In this document: positions 46,102 to 58,061 of the stretch, piece by piece
Numbering within the stretch: position 1 is the stretch's first letter
How the letters are laid out: every line of letters starts with the position of its first letter
Source: Kitasatospora phosalacinea
Lineage (GTDB): Bacteria; Actinomycetota; Actinomycetes; Streptomycetales; Streptomycetaceae
Length of the DNA: 64,000 nt
Direction: 5' to 3'
Assembly (NCBI RefSeq): GCF_030268885.1
Contig: NZ_BSSA01000002.1
Location: forward strand, 124,001 to 188,000
Made by a program: the position numbers and the translations under genes
The notes under the pieces: generated by a model
Seen by the model: only the letters and a program-made list of their open reading frames with translations
Told to the model about the DNA's origin: nothing
Database searches by the model: none

Positions 46102-47966
46102 ACGGCCCCCGCCCCGAACGGCGCTCCGAGCACCGGCTCCTGGGGTCCGCCGCCCGGGCGGCGGTCCTGGCGTGGAGGTCGGGAAGGGCCCTGCTCCTGG
46201 GCTCCCTGGCCGGGAGCGTGCTGGTCGGCCTGCTGCCCACCGGAACGGCGCTGCTGGTCCGGGACCTGTTCGACACGGTCGTCCGGAACCCCTCGGACGA
46301 CCGCCTGTGGCGCACCGCCGGCCTGTTGGCCGCCGCCACGCTGGCCATGGCGGTACTGCCCGCGCTCACCTCCTACCTACAGGCCCAGCACGCCCGCCGG
46401 GTGCAGCTGCGGGTCCAGGACGAGCTGTTCGAGGGCGTCAACCGGCTGCCCGGCCTGCGGCACTTCGAGGACCCGGCGTTCCAGGACGAGCTGCGGCTCG
46501 CCCAGCAGTCCGGGCAGACCGTACCCTCCCAGCTGATCGGCTCCGCCGTCTCCGCGCTCCAGGCCGCGGTCACCCTGGCGGGCTTCCTGACCACCGTGTT
46601 CGTGCTCAACCCGGTGCTCGGGGCGCTGGTCGTCCTGGCCGCGCTCCCGGTGCTGGGCACCCAGCTCACCGCCGGGCGCCGCCAGGCCGTCCTGCAGCAG
46701 GGCATCACACCGGCCCTGCGGCGGCAGATGTTCTACGGGAGCCTGCTCACCGACGTCGACGCGGTGAAGGAGATCAGGCTGTTCGGCCTGCAGGACTTCT
46801 TCCGCGGCCGGGCCCACCAGGAGCTGGCCTCGGCGGTCGAGGCCGAACGCCGCACCGCCCGGCGCAACCTGCTGTGGCAGCTCCCGCCGTCGGTCCTGGT
46901 CGCCGTGGTGTACGGCGTCGGCCTGTTCTGGGCGGTGCGGGAGGCCCGGGCGGGGGCGCTGTCCCTCGGCGACGTGTCGGTCTTCCTGGCCGCTGTCGCC
47001 GGGGTGCAGGGCGGGGTCACCCAGATCGCCGGCACCGGCGGCTCCGTGTACCAGGGACTGCTCACCTTCGGGTCCTACCGCGCGGTGCTCGGCACCACGC
47101 CCGACCTGGCCCTGCCCGGGACGGCCGTCCTCCCGGTCTCCCCGGTGTCGGCGATCACCGTCGAGGACGTCTGGTTCCGCTACCACGAGGACGCGCCGTG
47201 GGTGCTGCGCGGCGTGGACCTGACCATCCCGGTCGGTGGGACGCTCGCCCTGGTCGGCCTGAACGGCGCGGGCAAGAGCACCCTGGTCAAGCTGCTGTGC
47301 CGGCTGTACGACCCGACCCGCGGCACGATCCGCTGGGACGGCACCGACATCCGCGAGTTCACCCCGGAGCAGTTGCGCGAACGGATCGGCGTGGTCTTCC
47401 AGGACTACTGCCACTACGACCTGACGGCCGGCGAGAACGTCGGTCTGGGCCGGATCGACCGGCTCCACGACGCCGAGGCCGTCGCCGACGCGGCCCGCGC
47501 CGCCGGCATCCACACCCGGCTCACCGAGCTCCCGGACGGCTACCGCACCCTGCTCAGCCGGATGTTCGCCCCGGACCCGGGGCAGGGCGGCAGCGCCTCG
47601 GGCACCTCGCTCTCCGGCGGGGAGTGGCAGCGCGTCGCGGTGGCACGGGCGTTCATGCGGCGCGACTCCGACCTGCTGATCCTGGACGAGCCCAGCGCCG
47701 GCCTGGACGCCGAGGCCGAGAAGGAGATCCACGACCACCTGCGCACGCTGCGCGCCGGCACCACCGCCGTGGTCATCTCGCACCGGCTCAGCTCCGTCCG
47801 CGACGCCGACCGGATCGCGGTGCTGCGGGACGGTCGGATCGCCGAACTCGGCGACCACCGGAGGCTGATGGAGCTCGGCGGGGACTACGCCCGGCTGTTC
47901 GACGCCCAGGCCGACGGCTACCGCGACCCGGCCGACGACCGGCAGACGATCGGCGCGTCGAGGTGA
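46098..47966 (+). CDS. ABC exporter (half-transporter), peptide-type
   Basis: 622 residues. Six membrane helices in ~30-330, then ATPase with Walker A GLNGAGKST near residue 392, Q-loop VFQDYCHYDLTA, signature LSGGEWQR, Walker B LLILDEPSAGLD and H-loop VVISHRLSS. There is no C39 peptidase domain, so the leader must be removed by another enzyme; the signal peptidase gene follows. The GTG start overlaps the previous stop. Likely exports the Cys-rich peptide. Confidence 0.85.
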   Translation: MNGPRPERRSEHRLLGSAARAAVLAWRSGRALLLGSLAGSVLVGLLPTGTALLVRDLFDTVVRNPSDDRLWRTAGLLAAATLAMAVLPALTSYLQAQHARRVQLRVQDELFEGVNRLPGLRHFEDPAFQDELRLAQQSGQTVPSQLIGSAVSALQAAVTLAGFLTTVFVLNPVLGALVVLAALPVLGTQLTAGRRQAVLQQGITPALRRQMFYGSLLTDVDAVKEIRLFGLQDFFRGRAHQELASAVEAERRTARRNLLWQLPPSVLVAVVYGVGLFWAVREARAGALSLGDVSVFLAAVAGVQGGVTQIAGTGGSVYQGLLTFGSYRAVLGTTPDLALPGTAVLPVSPVSAITVEDVWFRYHEDAPWVLRGVDLTIPVGGTLALVGLNGAGKSTLVKLLCRLYDPTRGTIRWDGTDIREFTPEQLRERIGVVFQDYCHYDLTAGENVGLGRIDRLHDAEAVADAARAAGIHTRLTELPDGYRTLLSRMFAPDPGQGGSASGTSLSGGEWQRVAVARAFMRRDSDLLILDEPSAGLDAEAEKEIHDHLRTLRAGTTAVVISHRLSSVRDADRIAVLRDGRIAELGDHRRLMELGGDYARLFDAQADGYRDPADDRQTIGASR

Positions 47967-47988
47967 GCGGCGCGGAGAGGAGGGGGAC

Positions 47989-48432
47989 GTGATCGAGGGC
48001 TGCGTGCTGGTGGCGACGGTGCTGGCGGCCGCCGCCGGGACGGCGGTGCTGCTGCGCCGGTCGTTGGTGCGGCTCCGGATCAGCGGACCGAGCATGGAGC
48101 CGACCCTGCGCAGCGGTCAGCGGGTGCTGTACCTGCGCTCCCGTCGGCTCGCGGCGCGCCCCGGACGGATCGTGGTCGCCACGGTGCCCGCGGACCTGCG
48201 GGGCGGCCGGAGCGGCCTGGTGGTGAAGCGGGTCGTCGCGACCGCCGGGCAGCCGATGCCGGACGAGGTCTGCGCCGCGGCGGGGCTGCCCGCCGGGTCC
48301 GCGGTACCGCACGGGCAGGTCGTCCTCCTCGGCGACAACATGTTCGCCAGTCGCGATTCCCGGCTCTGGGGACCGGTCCCGGTGTCCGGCGTGGTCGGCG
48401 CGGTCATCGGTGCGAGCGGACCGCGAGGTTGA
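47989..48432 (+). CDS. Small signal peptidase I-like (S26) protease
   Basis: 147 residues with one N-terminal helix (~5-22). Ser35 in SGPSMEPTL and Lys80 in GLVVKRVVA give the Ser/Lys pair, and GDNMFASRDSR is the third S26 box. It is short for housekeeping LepB but complete in its core. Placed between the exporter and an FtsX permease it is probably dedicated to this cluster, cleaving the peptide leader outside the membrane. GTG start at 47989. Confidence 0.85.
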   Translation: MIEGCVLVATVLAAAAGTAVLLRRSLVRLRISGPSMEPTLRSGQRVLYLRSRRLAARPGRIVVATVPADLRGGRSGLVVKRVVATAGQPMPDEVCAAAGLPAGSAVPHGQVVLLGDNMFASRDSRLWGPVPVSGVVGAVIGASGPRG

Positions 48433-48462
48433 CGGAACGATGAGCGGAACGGGCGGTTCGGC

Positions 48463-51246
48463 GTGTTGTTGATGGTGCGTTCGCAGGTGCGGCACCGGTG
48501 GGGCCGGGCGGTGGCGTTGATGTCGGGGATCGCGGTGGCGACCTCGGCGTTCACGGTGCTGACGGGGGCGGCCCGGACGCAGGAGTTGCAGGTCGAGGAG
48601 ACGGTGGAGGCCAACTCCCGTTCCTCGTACGACATCCTGGTCCGGCCGGTGAACGCGCGCAGCGCCACCGAGCGGGACCAAGGGCTGGTACAGGCCGGGT
48701 TCCTGTCCGGGATCTTCGGCGGCATCACCCTCGACCAGTGGCACCGGATCCAGCAGGTCCCGGGGGTGCAGGTCGCCGCTCCGCTGGCGCTGGCGGGCTA
48801 CATCACCCCGGAGGTCGCCGTCCCGATCGAGCTGGAGTCCCAGATCCCGGCGGGGCAGGACAGCGCGCTGTTCCGGGTCACGGCCACCACCACGACGGAC
48901 GGCGGCCGCAGTCGGCTCCCCACCGGCACCACCTACCTGTACCTCACCCGCAAGGGCCTGGTCCGGCAGACCGGGGACCCGACGCACCGCCTTCCGGTGC
49001 TGGAGGAACAGCCGGACGGGACCCGGGTCGAAGCCTGTCCGGTGGACGACCCGGGTGTCGGCAGCGGTCCGTTCGACCGGCCCGACCGGGTCGCCTGCGA
49101 CTCCACCGCCGGGTCGCGGACGGAAGCGAACGGAGAGGCGCTCCCGGGCGGCGGGGCACCGGCCGGTCCGGTGGGCTACCGGGCCGAGATCCCGACGCCG
49201 ATGCTGATCGGTGCGATCGATCCGGCCTCGGAGGCGGCACTGGACGGCCTCGACCGCGCCGTGGTCTCCGGCCGGTACCTCGCCGACCACCAACTGCCCG
49301 GCACCCACGAGGTGCCCGCCACCGTGACGGGCGGGAGCACCACCACGGTCCAGACCCTCACGATGCCGACCTTCCCGGTGCTGGCGGCGAACCGCAGCGA
49401 CCTGGACAGCACCGTCGACATCACCGTCCAGCGGCTGGACGGCACCGGCGGCCGCACCCCGCTCCAGCTCGGCCGGGACGTCCTGGGCACCCTGACGGGC
49501 CGGCAGGTGGCGGCCCGGACGGTCACCGCGGGCGAGGCGTACGACCGGGCGCTGGCCGACGCCGCGAGCGGCGAGCCCGGTTCGATCAGCAACAACAGCT
49601 TCTACGCGGCGTTCACCGTCGGCCCGGTCCGGTGGAGCACCGGCCCCGACGGGTCCCTGGTGCCCGCTCCGGTCGACAACCCCGACGACACCTGGTCGGT
49701 GACGGACCAGGGCACGACCTGGATGAACGTGCCGCGGAGCAACGCGGACACCGCGGTGCGCGAGGTGCGGACCCACCGGTCGGCCTCCCTGTCCTGGCCG
49801 CTGCCCAGCATCGAGGGCGTCTACGACCCGGCGAGGCTGGCGGCCGTCAACCCGCTGACGGCCGTTCCGCTCGGCGCGTTCGACGCGCCGGTCACCACGG
49901 GGGCCGACGACGCCTCCCGGCAGGCGCTCGGCGGGCAGCCGATGCGGCCCGACGGCAACATGGCCGGGCTGCTCACCCAGCCGCCGCAGCTGCTCACCAC
50001 GCTGGACTCGCTCCACACGATCACCGGCGGTGCGTACGCGGGGAACATGCACTTCGGGGATCCGATCAGTTCGATCCGGGTGAAGGTGGCCGGGGTGACC
50101 GGCACCGACCCGGTGAGCCGGGAGCGGGTGCGGCTGGTCGCGGAGCAGATCCAGCAGGCCACCGGGCTGCTGGTGGACGTCACCTACGGTTCCTCGCCCC
50201 GGCCCGTCCGGATCGCGCTCCCCGCGGGCGAGTTCGGTCGGCCGGCGCTGCTGCTCGACCAGAACTGGGTGAAGCTGGGGGTGGCGTTCACGGTGCTGGA
50301 CGCCCTCGACCGCAAGAGCCTGACGCTGTTCGTGCTGATCCTCGCCGTGTGCGCGTTGTTCGTCGTCAACTCGGTCTCAGCAGCGGTCCGTTCACGGCGC
50401 ACCGAGCTGGGTGTGCTGTCCTGCCTGGGCTGGACGGCGGGCCGGATCGGGGCGACGCTGCTGGGCGAGGTGGCACTGCTCGGGCTGGTCGCCGGGCTGG
50501 CGGGTGCCGGGCTGGCGTGGCCGGTGGCCGGGTTGTTCGGCCTGCACGCGACCCTGCTGCGGGCCTCCCTCGCCGTACCCGGCGCGGTGGTGCTGGCGCT
50601 GCTCGCCGGGGCGGTACCGGTGTGGCGGGCCTCCCGGGCGGTCCCCGCCGAGGCCGTCCGGGAGGCCGTGTCCGACCCGCGCCGGACCCGGCGCAGCCGC
50701 GGACTGCCGGGTCTCGCCGCGGGGAACCTGCGCCGCACCCCCGGACGGAGCCTGCTGGGCGTGCTGAGCGTGGCGATCGGCAGCACCGCGCTGACGGTGC
50801 TGCTCGGGATCACCTGGGCGTTCCGGAACTCGCTGGTGGGCTCGCTGCTGGGGCAGGCCGTCTCGTTCCGGATCCGGGGCATCGACTACGCGGCCGTGGG
50901 CACCGTGCTGGTGCTCGGCGCGCTCGCCGTCGCCGACGTGCTCTACCTGGGCCTGCGCGAACGCGCCGGGGAACTCGCCGCGCTGGCCGCCTCCGGCTGG
51001 CGCGACGGCGAACTCGGCCGACTCGTCCTCGCCGAAGGCTGTCTGCTCGGCCTGACCGGCGCCCTCGGCGGGGCCGCCGCCGGGACGGCCGTCACGGCAG
51101 TACTGGCCGGACGGCTGCCCGCCCCCCTGCTCGCCACCGCCGCTCTCGTCGCCGCCGGAGCCGTCCTGGTCACCGTGCTGGCCTCCCTCGTCCCGGCCGC
51201 CCTGCTGCGCCGCATCCCGCTCGGCCGACTGCTCACGGAGGACTGA
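48463..51246 (+). CDS. Large FtsX/MacB-type ABC permease
   Basis: 927 residues. One N-terminal helix, a very large external domain (~45-605), three helices with VNSVSAAVRSRRTELGVLSCLGWT (~620-745), then a second three-helix block (GNLRRTPGRSLLGVLSVAIG, ~765-920). This ten-helix layout with an FtsX repeat resembles permeases for peptide detoxification or lipoprotein release. Coupled with the ATPase six bases downstream. It probably gives immunity to, or releases, the peptide. The start at GTG 48463 is uncertain (ATG 48472 also fits). Confidence 0.82.
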   Translation: MLLMVRSQVRHRWGRAVALMSGIAVATSAFTVLTGAARTQELQVEETVEANSRSSYDILVRPVNARSATERDQGLVQAGFLSGIFGGITLDQWHRIQQVPGVQVAAPLALAGYITPEVAVPIELESQIPAGQDSALFRVTATTTTDGGRSRLPTGTTYLYLTRKGLVRQTGDPTHRLPVLEEQPDGTRVEACPVDDPGVGSGPFDRPDRVACDSTAGSRTEANGEALPGGGAPAGPVGYRAEIPTPMLIGAIDPASEAALDGLDRAVVSGRYLADHQLPGTHEVPATVTGGSTTTVQTLTMPTFPVLAANRSDLDSTVDITVQRLDGTGGRTPLQLGRDVLGTLTGRQVAARTVTAGEAYDRALADAASGEPGSISNNSFYAAFTVGPVRWSTGPDGSLVPAPVDNPDDTWSVTDQGTTWMNVPRSNADTAVREVRTHRSASLSWPLPSIEGVYDPARLAAVNPLTAVPLGAFDAPVTTGADDASRQALGGQPMRPDGNMAGLLTQPPQLLTTLDSLHTITGGAYAGNMHFGDPISSIRVKVAGVTGTDPVSRERVRLVAEQIQQATGLLVDVTYGSSPRPVRIALPAGEFGRPALLLDQNWVKLGVAFTVLDALDRKSLTLFVLILAVCALFVVNSVSAAVRSRRTELGVLSCLGWTAGRIGATLLGEVALLGLVAGLAGAGLAWPVAGLFGLHATLLRASLAVPGAVVLALLAGAVPVWRASRAVPAEAVREAVSDPRRTRRSRGLPGLAAGNLRRTPGRSLLGVLSVAIGSTALTVLLGITWAFRNSLVGSLLGQAVSFRIRGIDYAAVGTVLVLGALAVADVLYLGLRERAGELAALAASGWRDGELGRLVLAEGCLLGLTGALGGAAAGTAVTAVLAGRLPAPLLATAALVAAGAVLVTVLASLVPAALLRRIPLGRLLTED

Positions 51247-51252
51247 CCCCCC

Positions 51253-51942
51253 ATGACCGAGACCCAGCTCCCCCGGGGCGCGAAGGTGGTCGTCACCGAC
51301 GTCCGCAAGACCTTCCGGACCGGCGGCGACCAGCAGCTGGCCGCCGTCGACGGCGTCAGCCTGCGGATCGAACCGGGCCGGCTGGTCGCCCTGACCGGCC
51401 CCTCCGGCTCCGGGAAGTCGACGCTGCTGCACCTGCTCGGCGCCATCGAGCGCCCCGACAGCGGCAGCATCGAAGTGGCCGGAACCGACATCGCCGCACT
51501 CGGCCGCCGAGCCCTCGCCGACTACCGGCGCGGCATCGGCATCGTCTTCCAGCGCTTCCACCTGCTGCCCGCACTCACCGCCCTGGACAACGTGATCGCC
51601 CCCGTCCTGCCCGTCCGCACCACCTACGACAAACGCGCCCGCGCCCGCGAACTCCTCACCGCCGTCGGCCTCGCCGGACGGGAGGACGCACTGCCCTCCA
51701 AGCTCTCCGGCGGCCAACAGCAACGGGTCGCGATCGCCCGCGCCCTGATCAACTCACCCGCCCTGCTGCTCGCCGACGAACCCACCGGCAACCTGGACAG
51801 CCGCACCGGCGCCGAAGTGGTCCACCTGCTGAAGGAACTGCGCACCACCCACGGCACCACCATGGTCATCGCCACCCACGACCAGGACCTGGCCGACGGC
51901 TGCGAACAACAGGTCCGACTGCACGACGGCCGACTGCTCTGA
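51253..51942 (+). CDS. ABC ATP-binding protein of the FtsX-type permease
   Basis: 229 residues. Walker [10 protein letters not shown], signature LSGGQQQR, Walker [13 protein letters not shown] and H-loop MVIATHDQD: LolD/MacB-type ATPase. It starts six bases after the permease and is the last gene of the peptide cluster; a hairpin follows. Function: powers the permease encoded before it. Confidence 0.9.
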   Translation: MTETQLPRGAKVVVTDVRKTFRTGGDQQLAAVDGVSLRIEPGRLVALTGPSGSGKSTLLHLLGAIERPDSGSIEVAGTDIAALGRRALADYRRGIGIVFQRFHLLPALTALDNVIAPVLPVRTTYDKRARARELLTAVGLAGREDALPSKLSGGQQQRVAIARALINSPALLLADEPTGNLDSRTGAEVVHLLKELRTTHGTTMVIATHDQDLADGCEQQVRLHDGRLL

Positions 51943-52097
51943 GTCACCGCCCGGGAGGAGTTGCCCGCTCCTCCGGCACGTCCGCGTCGCTCACCCCTGC
52001 CAGCGCGTCCCGGACCGAGGCGTCGGGCTCCACCCCCCACCCGGTCCTCCGTCAGCCCCAGTGGACCAGGCCCGACCGGCACCGGCACCGACCGGGA

Positions 52098-52150
52098 CAC
52101 CGCACCGGGGCACCGCGCCGGGAAGCCCCCTCCTGCCTCCCGGTGCGGTG
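52098..52150. terminator. Hairpin between ATPase gene and thiC
   Basis: 12-base arms CACCGCACCGGG / CCCGGTGCGGTG (52098-52109, 52139-52150), between convergent genes. Confidence 0.6.
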
Positions 52151-52168
52151 CCCCGGTGAGCTGCGTCG

Positions 52169-54090
<1,922 letters not shown>

Positions 54091-54251
54091 CGTTCCGCGC
54101 AGGGGCGTGCGCCACCTGCGTTCGCCGACCACGGTAGGGCACCGGACGGGCACCGGTCCAGGGCGCCGCAGCCGGTACGGGCGCGCGGGGGTAGAACTCC
54201 CGGGCGGGGCTTCGCTGTTCACACCGGCGCCCCGAGGGGGAGAATCCCGGT

Positions 54252-54452
54252 GTGATCGGACTGGTGGGGCGGGTGACGGGACGGATCGGCGCGGGCCTGG
54301 TCGGCGAGGTGATGGTGCACGTCCCCGAACGGCTGGGCACCGAGGCGTTCCTGGCGTACCGGGCCGTGCCGGGCGAACCGCTGCTGCCCGGCACCATGGT
54401 GGTCGTGGTCGATTACCAGCCACCGCGCACGGTGTACGTGGAGCCCTTCTGA
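54252..54452 (+). CDS. Small NfeD-like OB-fold protein
   Basis: 66 residues, five predicted strands (GLVGEVMVHV, TEAFLAYRAV, TMVVVVDYQPP, RTVYVEPF) as in the NfeD C-terminal OB domain. GTG at 54252 has GGGGGAGA upstream. It lies 186 bases before a flotillin gene, the usual NfeD-flotillin pairing, but lacks the membrane part found in full NfeD. Confidence 0.7.
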   Translation: MIGLVGRVTGRIGAGLVGEVMVHVPERLGTEAFLAYRAVPGEPLLPGTMVVVVDYQPPRTVYVEPF

Positions 54453-54638
54453 CCTCTCCCCGCCAACCGCGGGCAAACCCCCTGCAACAGTTTCGGGACA
54501 GTGAGGGCCACCACCGTCGCGTCCCCTTCCCCCGCGATCACGACAGGCGCAGAATGCGGCTGCCACCGGGTTCCGCGCCCACGAACTGCACCACCCAGCG
54601 CAGCCACGGACCGGTGTGCCACGAAGGGGGAGATCGCG

Positions 54639-56132
54639 ATGCTGATCGGCATCGTCGGAGCGGTTGTTGCAGGACTCGTCCTGATCGTCCTGCTTTTCAA
54701 GCTGATGTGGCGCGTTGCCGAACCCAACGAGGCCCTGGTCATCTCGGGTTCCAAGCACGGCGAGGGCCTCGGCTTCCGCGTGGTCACCGGACGGGGCACC
54801 TTCGTGGTGCCCGGCGTCCAGGTGGTCCGGCGGCTGTCGCTGGACCTCAACGAGGCCGCGCTGGACGTCGAGTGCGTGACCTCGCAGGGCATCCCGGTGC
54901 ACGTCAAGGGGGTCGTCATCTTCAAGGTCGGCGACGACCCGGCGTCGATCGCCAACGCCGCCCGCCGCTTCCTGGACCAGCAGAAGATGATGGGCCAGCG
55001 GGTGCACAACGTGTTCGCGGGCCACCTGCGCTCGATCGTCGGCGGGCTGACCGTCGAGGACATGATCCGCGACCGCGAGCGGCTCACCGGGGAGACCCGC
55101 TCCGCCTCGGGCATCGAGATGGAGAAGCTCGGCCTGATCATCGACTCGCTGCAGATCCAGGAGATCCTGGACCCGACCGGCTACATCACCAACCTGGCCG
55201 CGCCGCACGCCGCCGCCGTCCAGCGCGACGCCCGGATCGCGGCCGCCGAGGCCGACCGCCGGGCCACCGAGGCCGAGCAGGAGGCGTTCGCCCGCAAGGC
55301 CGAGGCGACGCGCAACTCCGGCATCCAGCAGGCCGGTTACCAGGCCGAGATGGACACCGCCGCGGCCCGCGCACTGCAGGCCGGGCCGCTCGCCCAGGCC
55401 GCCGCCCGACAGGAGGTCGTGGTCCAGGAGACCAAGGTCGCCGAGCTGGAGGCGCACCGCAAGGAGCAGCAGCTCCAGGCCGACGTCCGCAAGCCCGCCG
55501 ACGCCCGCGCGTACGAGACCCGCACCAAGGCCGAGGCCGACCGCGACGCCCGGATCTCCGCCGCCGAGGCGCTCTCCCGGGAGACCGAGCTGAAGACCGC
55601 CGCCGAGGCCAACCGGGTCAAGGTCGCCGCGGCCGCCGAGGCCGAGGCCACCCGGGCCCGCGGCCTGGCCGCCGCCGAGGCCACCCGCGCCACCGGTGAG
55701 GCCCAGGCCGCCGCCGAGGCCGCGAAGGGCCTGGCCGAGGCCGAGGCCGCCCGCGCCAAGGGCCTCGCCGAGGCGGAGGCCACCCGGGCCCAGGGTCTGG
55801 CCGAGGCCGAGGGCATCAAGGCCCGCGCCGCGGCCCTGGCCGAGAACCAGGAGGCCGTCGTCGCCCAGCAGTTGGCCGAGAACTGGCCCGCCATCGTCCG
55901 GGCCGGTGCGGACGCCTTCGGCAACGTCGAGCACATGGTGCTGCTGAACGGCGCCGAGGGCATGTCCGAGATGTTCGCCAAGGCGCTCACCATGGGCGGC
56001 ACCGGCCTCGGCCTGGCCCGCCAGCTGCTCAACTCGATGAACGCCCCGGCCCCGGCCGAGGCCCCGGCACCCGCCCCGGCCCCGGCCCCGGCCACCCAAG
56101 TCATCCCGGTCCAGGCCGGCAACGGCGACTGA
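54639..56132 (+). CDS. Flotillin-like SPFH-domain protein
   Basis: 497 residues. N-terminal membrane anchor (VGAVVAGLVLIVLLFKLMW), an SPFH domain (~30-185: ALVISGSKHGEGLGFRVV..., VHVKGVVIFKV), and a long heptad, Ala/Glu/Arg-rich coiled-coil with repeated AEAxxAKGLAEAEA units (~195-430), then a helical oligomerisation end and a Pro/Ala tail. Flotillins organise membrane microdomains. ATG at 54639; a ribosome binding site AGGGGGAG is upstream. A strong hairpin follows. Confidence 0.92.
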   Translation: MLIGIVGAVVAGLVLIVLLFKLMWRVAEPNEALVISGSKHGEGLGFRVVTGRGTFVVPGVQVVRRLSLDLNEAALDVECVTSQGIPVHVKGVVIFKVGDDPASIANAARRFLDQQKMMGQRVHNVFAGHLRSIVGGLTVEDMIRDRERLTGETRSASGIEMEKLGLIIDSLQIQEILDPTGYITNLAAPHAAAVQRDARIAAAEADRRATEAEQEAFARKAEATRNSGIQQAGYQAEMDTAAARALQAGPLAQAAARQEVVVQETKVAELEAHRKEQQLQADVRKPADARAYETRTKAEADRDARISAAEALSRETELKTAAEANRVKVAAAAEAEATRARGLAAAEATRATGEAQAAAEAAKGLAEAEAARAKGLAEAEATRAQGLAEAEGIKARAAALAENQEAVVAQQLAENWPAIVRAGADAFGNVEHMVLLNGAEGMSEMFAKALTMGGTGLGLARQLLNSMNAPAPAEAPAPAPAPAPATQVIPVQAGNGD

Positions 56133-56147
56133 CGCACCCGCGCACCA

Positions 56148-56182
56148 CGGCCCGTACGGCAGCACCACCGCCGTACGGGCCG
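56148..56182 (+). terminator. Hairpin after the flotillin gene
   Basis: 13-base perfect arms (56148-56160, 56170-56182) with a 9-base loop. Confidence 0.8.
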
Positions 56183-56277
56183 CGCCGTCCCCGCACCCCG
56201 CGCCGTCTCCGCATCCCCGGCCCCGGCTGAGTACCCGTACTCACGCCCCGCCCGCCGCCCCGGACGACCATCGGGGC

Positions 56278-57285
56278 ATGGACCTGCTGCCCCGCGTCGG
56301 AATCACCGCCGTCGGCTCCCACCTCCCGCAACGGACCGTCACCTCACGGCAGTTGCAGGACGAGGTGGCCGCCGGTGCCCGCCTCCCGCTGCCCGACGGC
56401 ATGTTCGAGAAGGCCACCGGCATCCGCACCCGCCGCTTCGCCGGACCGGACGAGCACCCCTCCACCCTCGCCCTCGGCGCCGCCCGCACGGCCCTCGCCC
56501 GCCGCGGACTGGACCCCGCCGACCTCGACCTGCTGCTGTTCGCCTCCGCCTCCCGGGACGTCTGCGAACCCGCCACCGCCCACCTCGTCCAGGCCGAACT
56601 CGGCTCCCGGGCCCACGCGTTGGACGTCTCCAACGCCTGCAACAGCTTCCTCAACGGCATCGACACCGCCCGCGCGATGATCCTGGCCGGCCGGGCTACC
56701 CGCGCCCTGGTCGTCACCGGCGAGACCCCCAGCCGCGCCATGCGCCGCGACCCCTCCGGCCTGGCCGAGTTCCGGGAGGGCTTCGCCGGGTACACCTTCG
56801 GCGACGGCGCCGCCGCCGTCCTGGTCGAACGCGTCGAGCGCGGCGGCATCCTCGACGTGGAGACCCAGACCGCCTCCGAGCACTGGGAGGTCGGCGGCAT
56901 CCCCGGCGGCGGCTCCCGCCACCCGCGCGGCGACGAGTGGAGCTACTTCCGCGGCGGCGGCAAGGAGTTGCGCGGCGTCTTCGAGCAGATCGGCGCCGAC
57001 ATCCTCACCCGCGTCGCCGCCCGCACCGGCCTCGGCTGGGACGCCTACGCCCGCGTCCTGGTCCACCAGGTCACCCTGCCCTACCTGGAGCGCTTCGTGG
57101 AGCTCACCGGCGTCCCCGCCGACCGGCTGGTCGTCACCGTCCCCGAACTCGGCAACCTGGCCTCCGCCACCATCGGCGTCCAACTCGACCTCGTCATGGA
57201 CGAGTTGGACGCCGGTGACCGCGTCCTGATGGTCGGCCTCGGCGGCGGCGTCAGCCTGATCACGATGGTCTGGGAGAAGTCGTGA
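56278..57285 (+). CDS. Ketosynthase III-like condensing enzyme, OleA-like
   Basis: 335 residues, thiolase-fold ketosynthase. Catalytic Cys121 in VSNACNSFLNGI, His in VLVHQVTLPY and Asn in ELGNLASATIG complete the Cys-His-Asn triad. The NAC context is like OleA, which joins two acyl-CoAs head-to-head, rather than FabH (AAC). Four-base overlap with the glycosyltransferase gene. With an AMP ligase and an NAD epimerase nearby, it suggests an Ole-like or beta-lactone route; the substrate is unproven. Confidence 0.78.
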   Translation: MDLLPRVGITAVGSHLPQRTVTSRQLQDEVAAGARLPLPDGMFEKATGIRTRRFAGPDEHPSTLALGAARTALARRGLDPADLDLLLFASASRDVCEPATAHLVQAELGSRAHALDVSNACNSFLNGIDTARAMILAGRATRALVVTGETPSRAMRRDPSGLAEFREGFAGYTFGDGAAAVLVERVERGGILDVETQTASEHWEVGGIPGGGSRHPRGDEWSYFRGGGKELRGVFEQIGADILTRVAARTGLGWDAYARVLVHQVTLPYLERFVELTGVPADRLVVTVPELGNLASATIGVQLDLVMDELDAGDRVLMVGLGGGVSLITMVWEKS

Positions 57286-58037
57286 CCGAACCCCGCACGA
57301 CCGACCTGTGGGTGGTCGTCCCCGCCTACCAGGAAGCCGCCCGCATCGACGGCACCCTGCACGCCCTCGCCGCCCAGCACGACCGCGACTTCACCCTGCT
57401 GGTCGTCGACAACGGCTCCACCGACACCACCGGCGACCAGGTCCTCGCCTTCGCCCGCACCGCGCCCTTCCCCGTCCACCTGATCACCGAACCCGAGAAG
57501 GGCGTCGGCTGCGCCGTCGACACCGGCTTCCGCCACGCCATCGCCCGCGGCGCGAGCCTGCTCGCCCGCACCGACGCCGACTGCCTCCCCGAACCCGGCT
57601 GGACCGGTGCCGCCCGCGCCGCCATGCTGGCCTGCGGCGGCCTGGTCTGCGGACGCGTCACCGCCCGCCGCGACGAGCACGGCCCCCTCGGCCGCGCCGT
57701 CTTCCGCGTCCTGGTCGCCCTCGGCGCCCTCTTCGGCCGCCTCCGCCCCGCCCACCACCGCCGCCACGGCTACCTCACGCCCTACCGCATGCACGCCGGC
57801 AACAACATGGCCGTCACCGCCGCCCTCTACCTCGCCACCGAGGGCATGCCCCGCCGCCCCTCCCCCACAGACCGCACCTTCATCAACCGCGTCCGCCGCC
57901 ACACCACCGCCATCGTCCACCGCCCCGACATGGTCGTGCAGAACTCCACCCGCCGCATCCGCGCCTACGGCCTGCGCGGCACCGCCCGCTGGTACCTCGA
58001 ACGCGGCCCGGGCCACCGCGACGTCGACATCAGGTGA
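57282..58037 (+). CDS. GT2-family glycosyltransferase
   Basis: 251 residues, GT-A fold: VVVPAYQEAARIDGTL at the start, VVDNGSTDTT, and the DxD metal motif RTDADC (Asp98, Asp100). No membrane helices. It is a soluble family-2 transferase acting on a nucleotide sugar; the acceptor may be the lipid from the neighbouring cluster. The GTG overlaps the ketosynthase stop. Confidence 0.85.
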   Translation: MTEPRTTDLWVVVPAYQEAARIDGTLHALAAQHDRDFTLLVVDNGSTDTTGDQVLAFARTAPFPVHLITEPEKGVGCAVDTGFRHAIARGASLLARTDADCLPEPGWTGAARAAMLACGGLVCGRVTARRDEHGPLGRAVFRVLVALGALFGRLRPAHHRRHGYLTPYRMHAGNNMAVTAALYLATEGMPRRPSPTDRTFINRVRRHTTAIVHRPDMVVQNSTRRIRAYGLRGTARWYLERGPGHRDVDIR

Positions 58038-58061
58038 GGGAGCCCCGCCGGGGAGCCCCAC

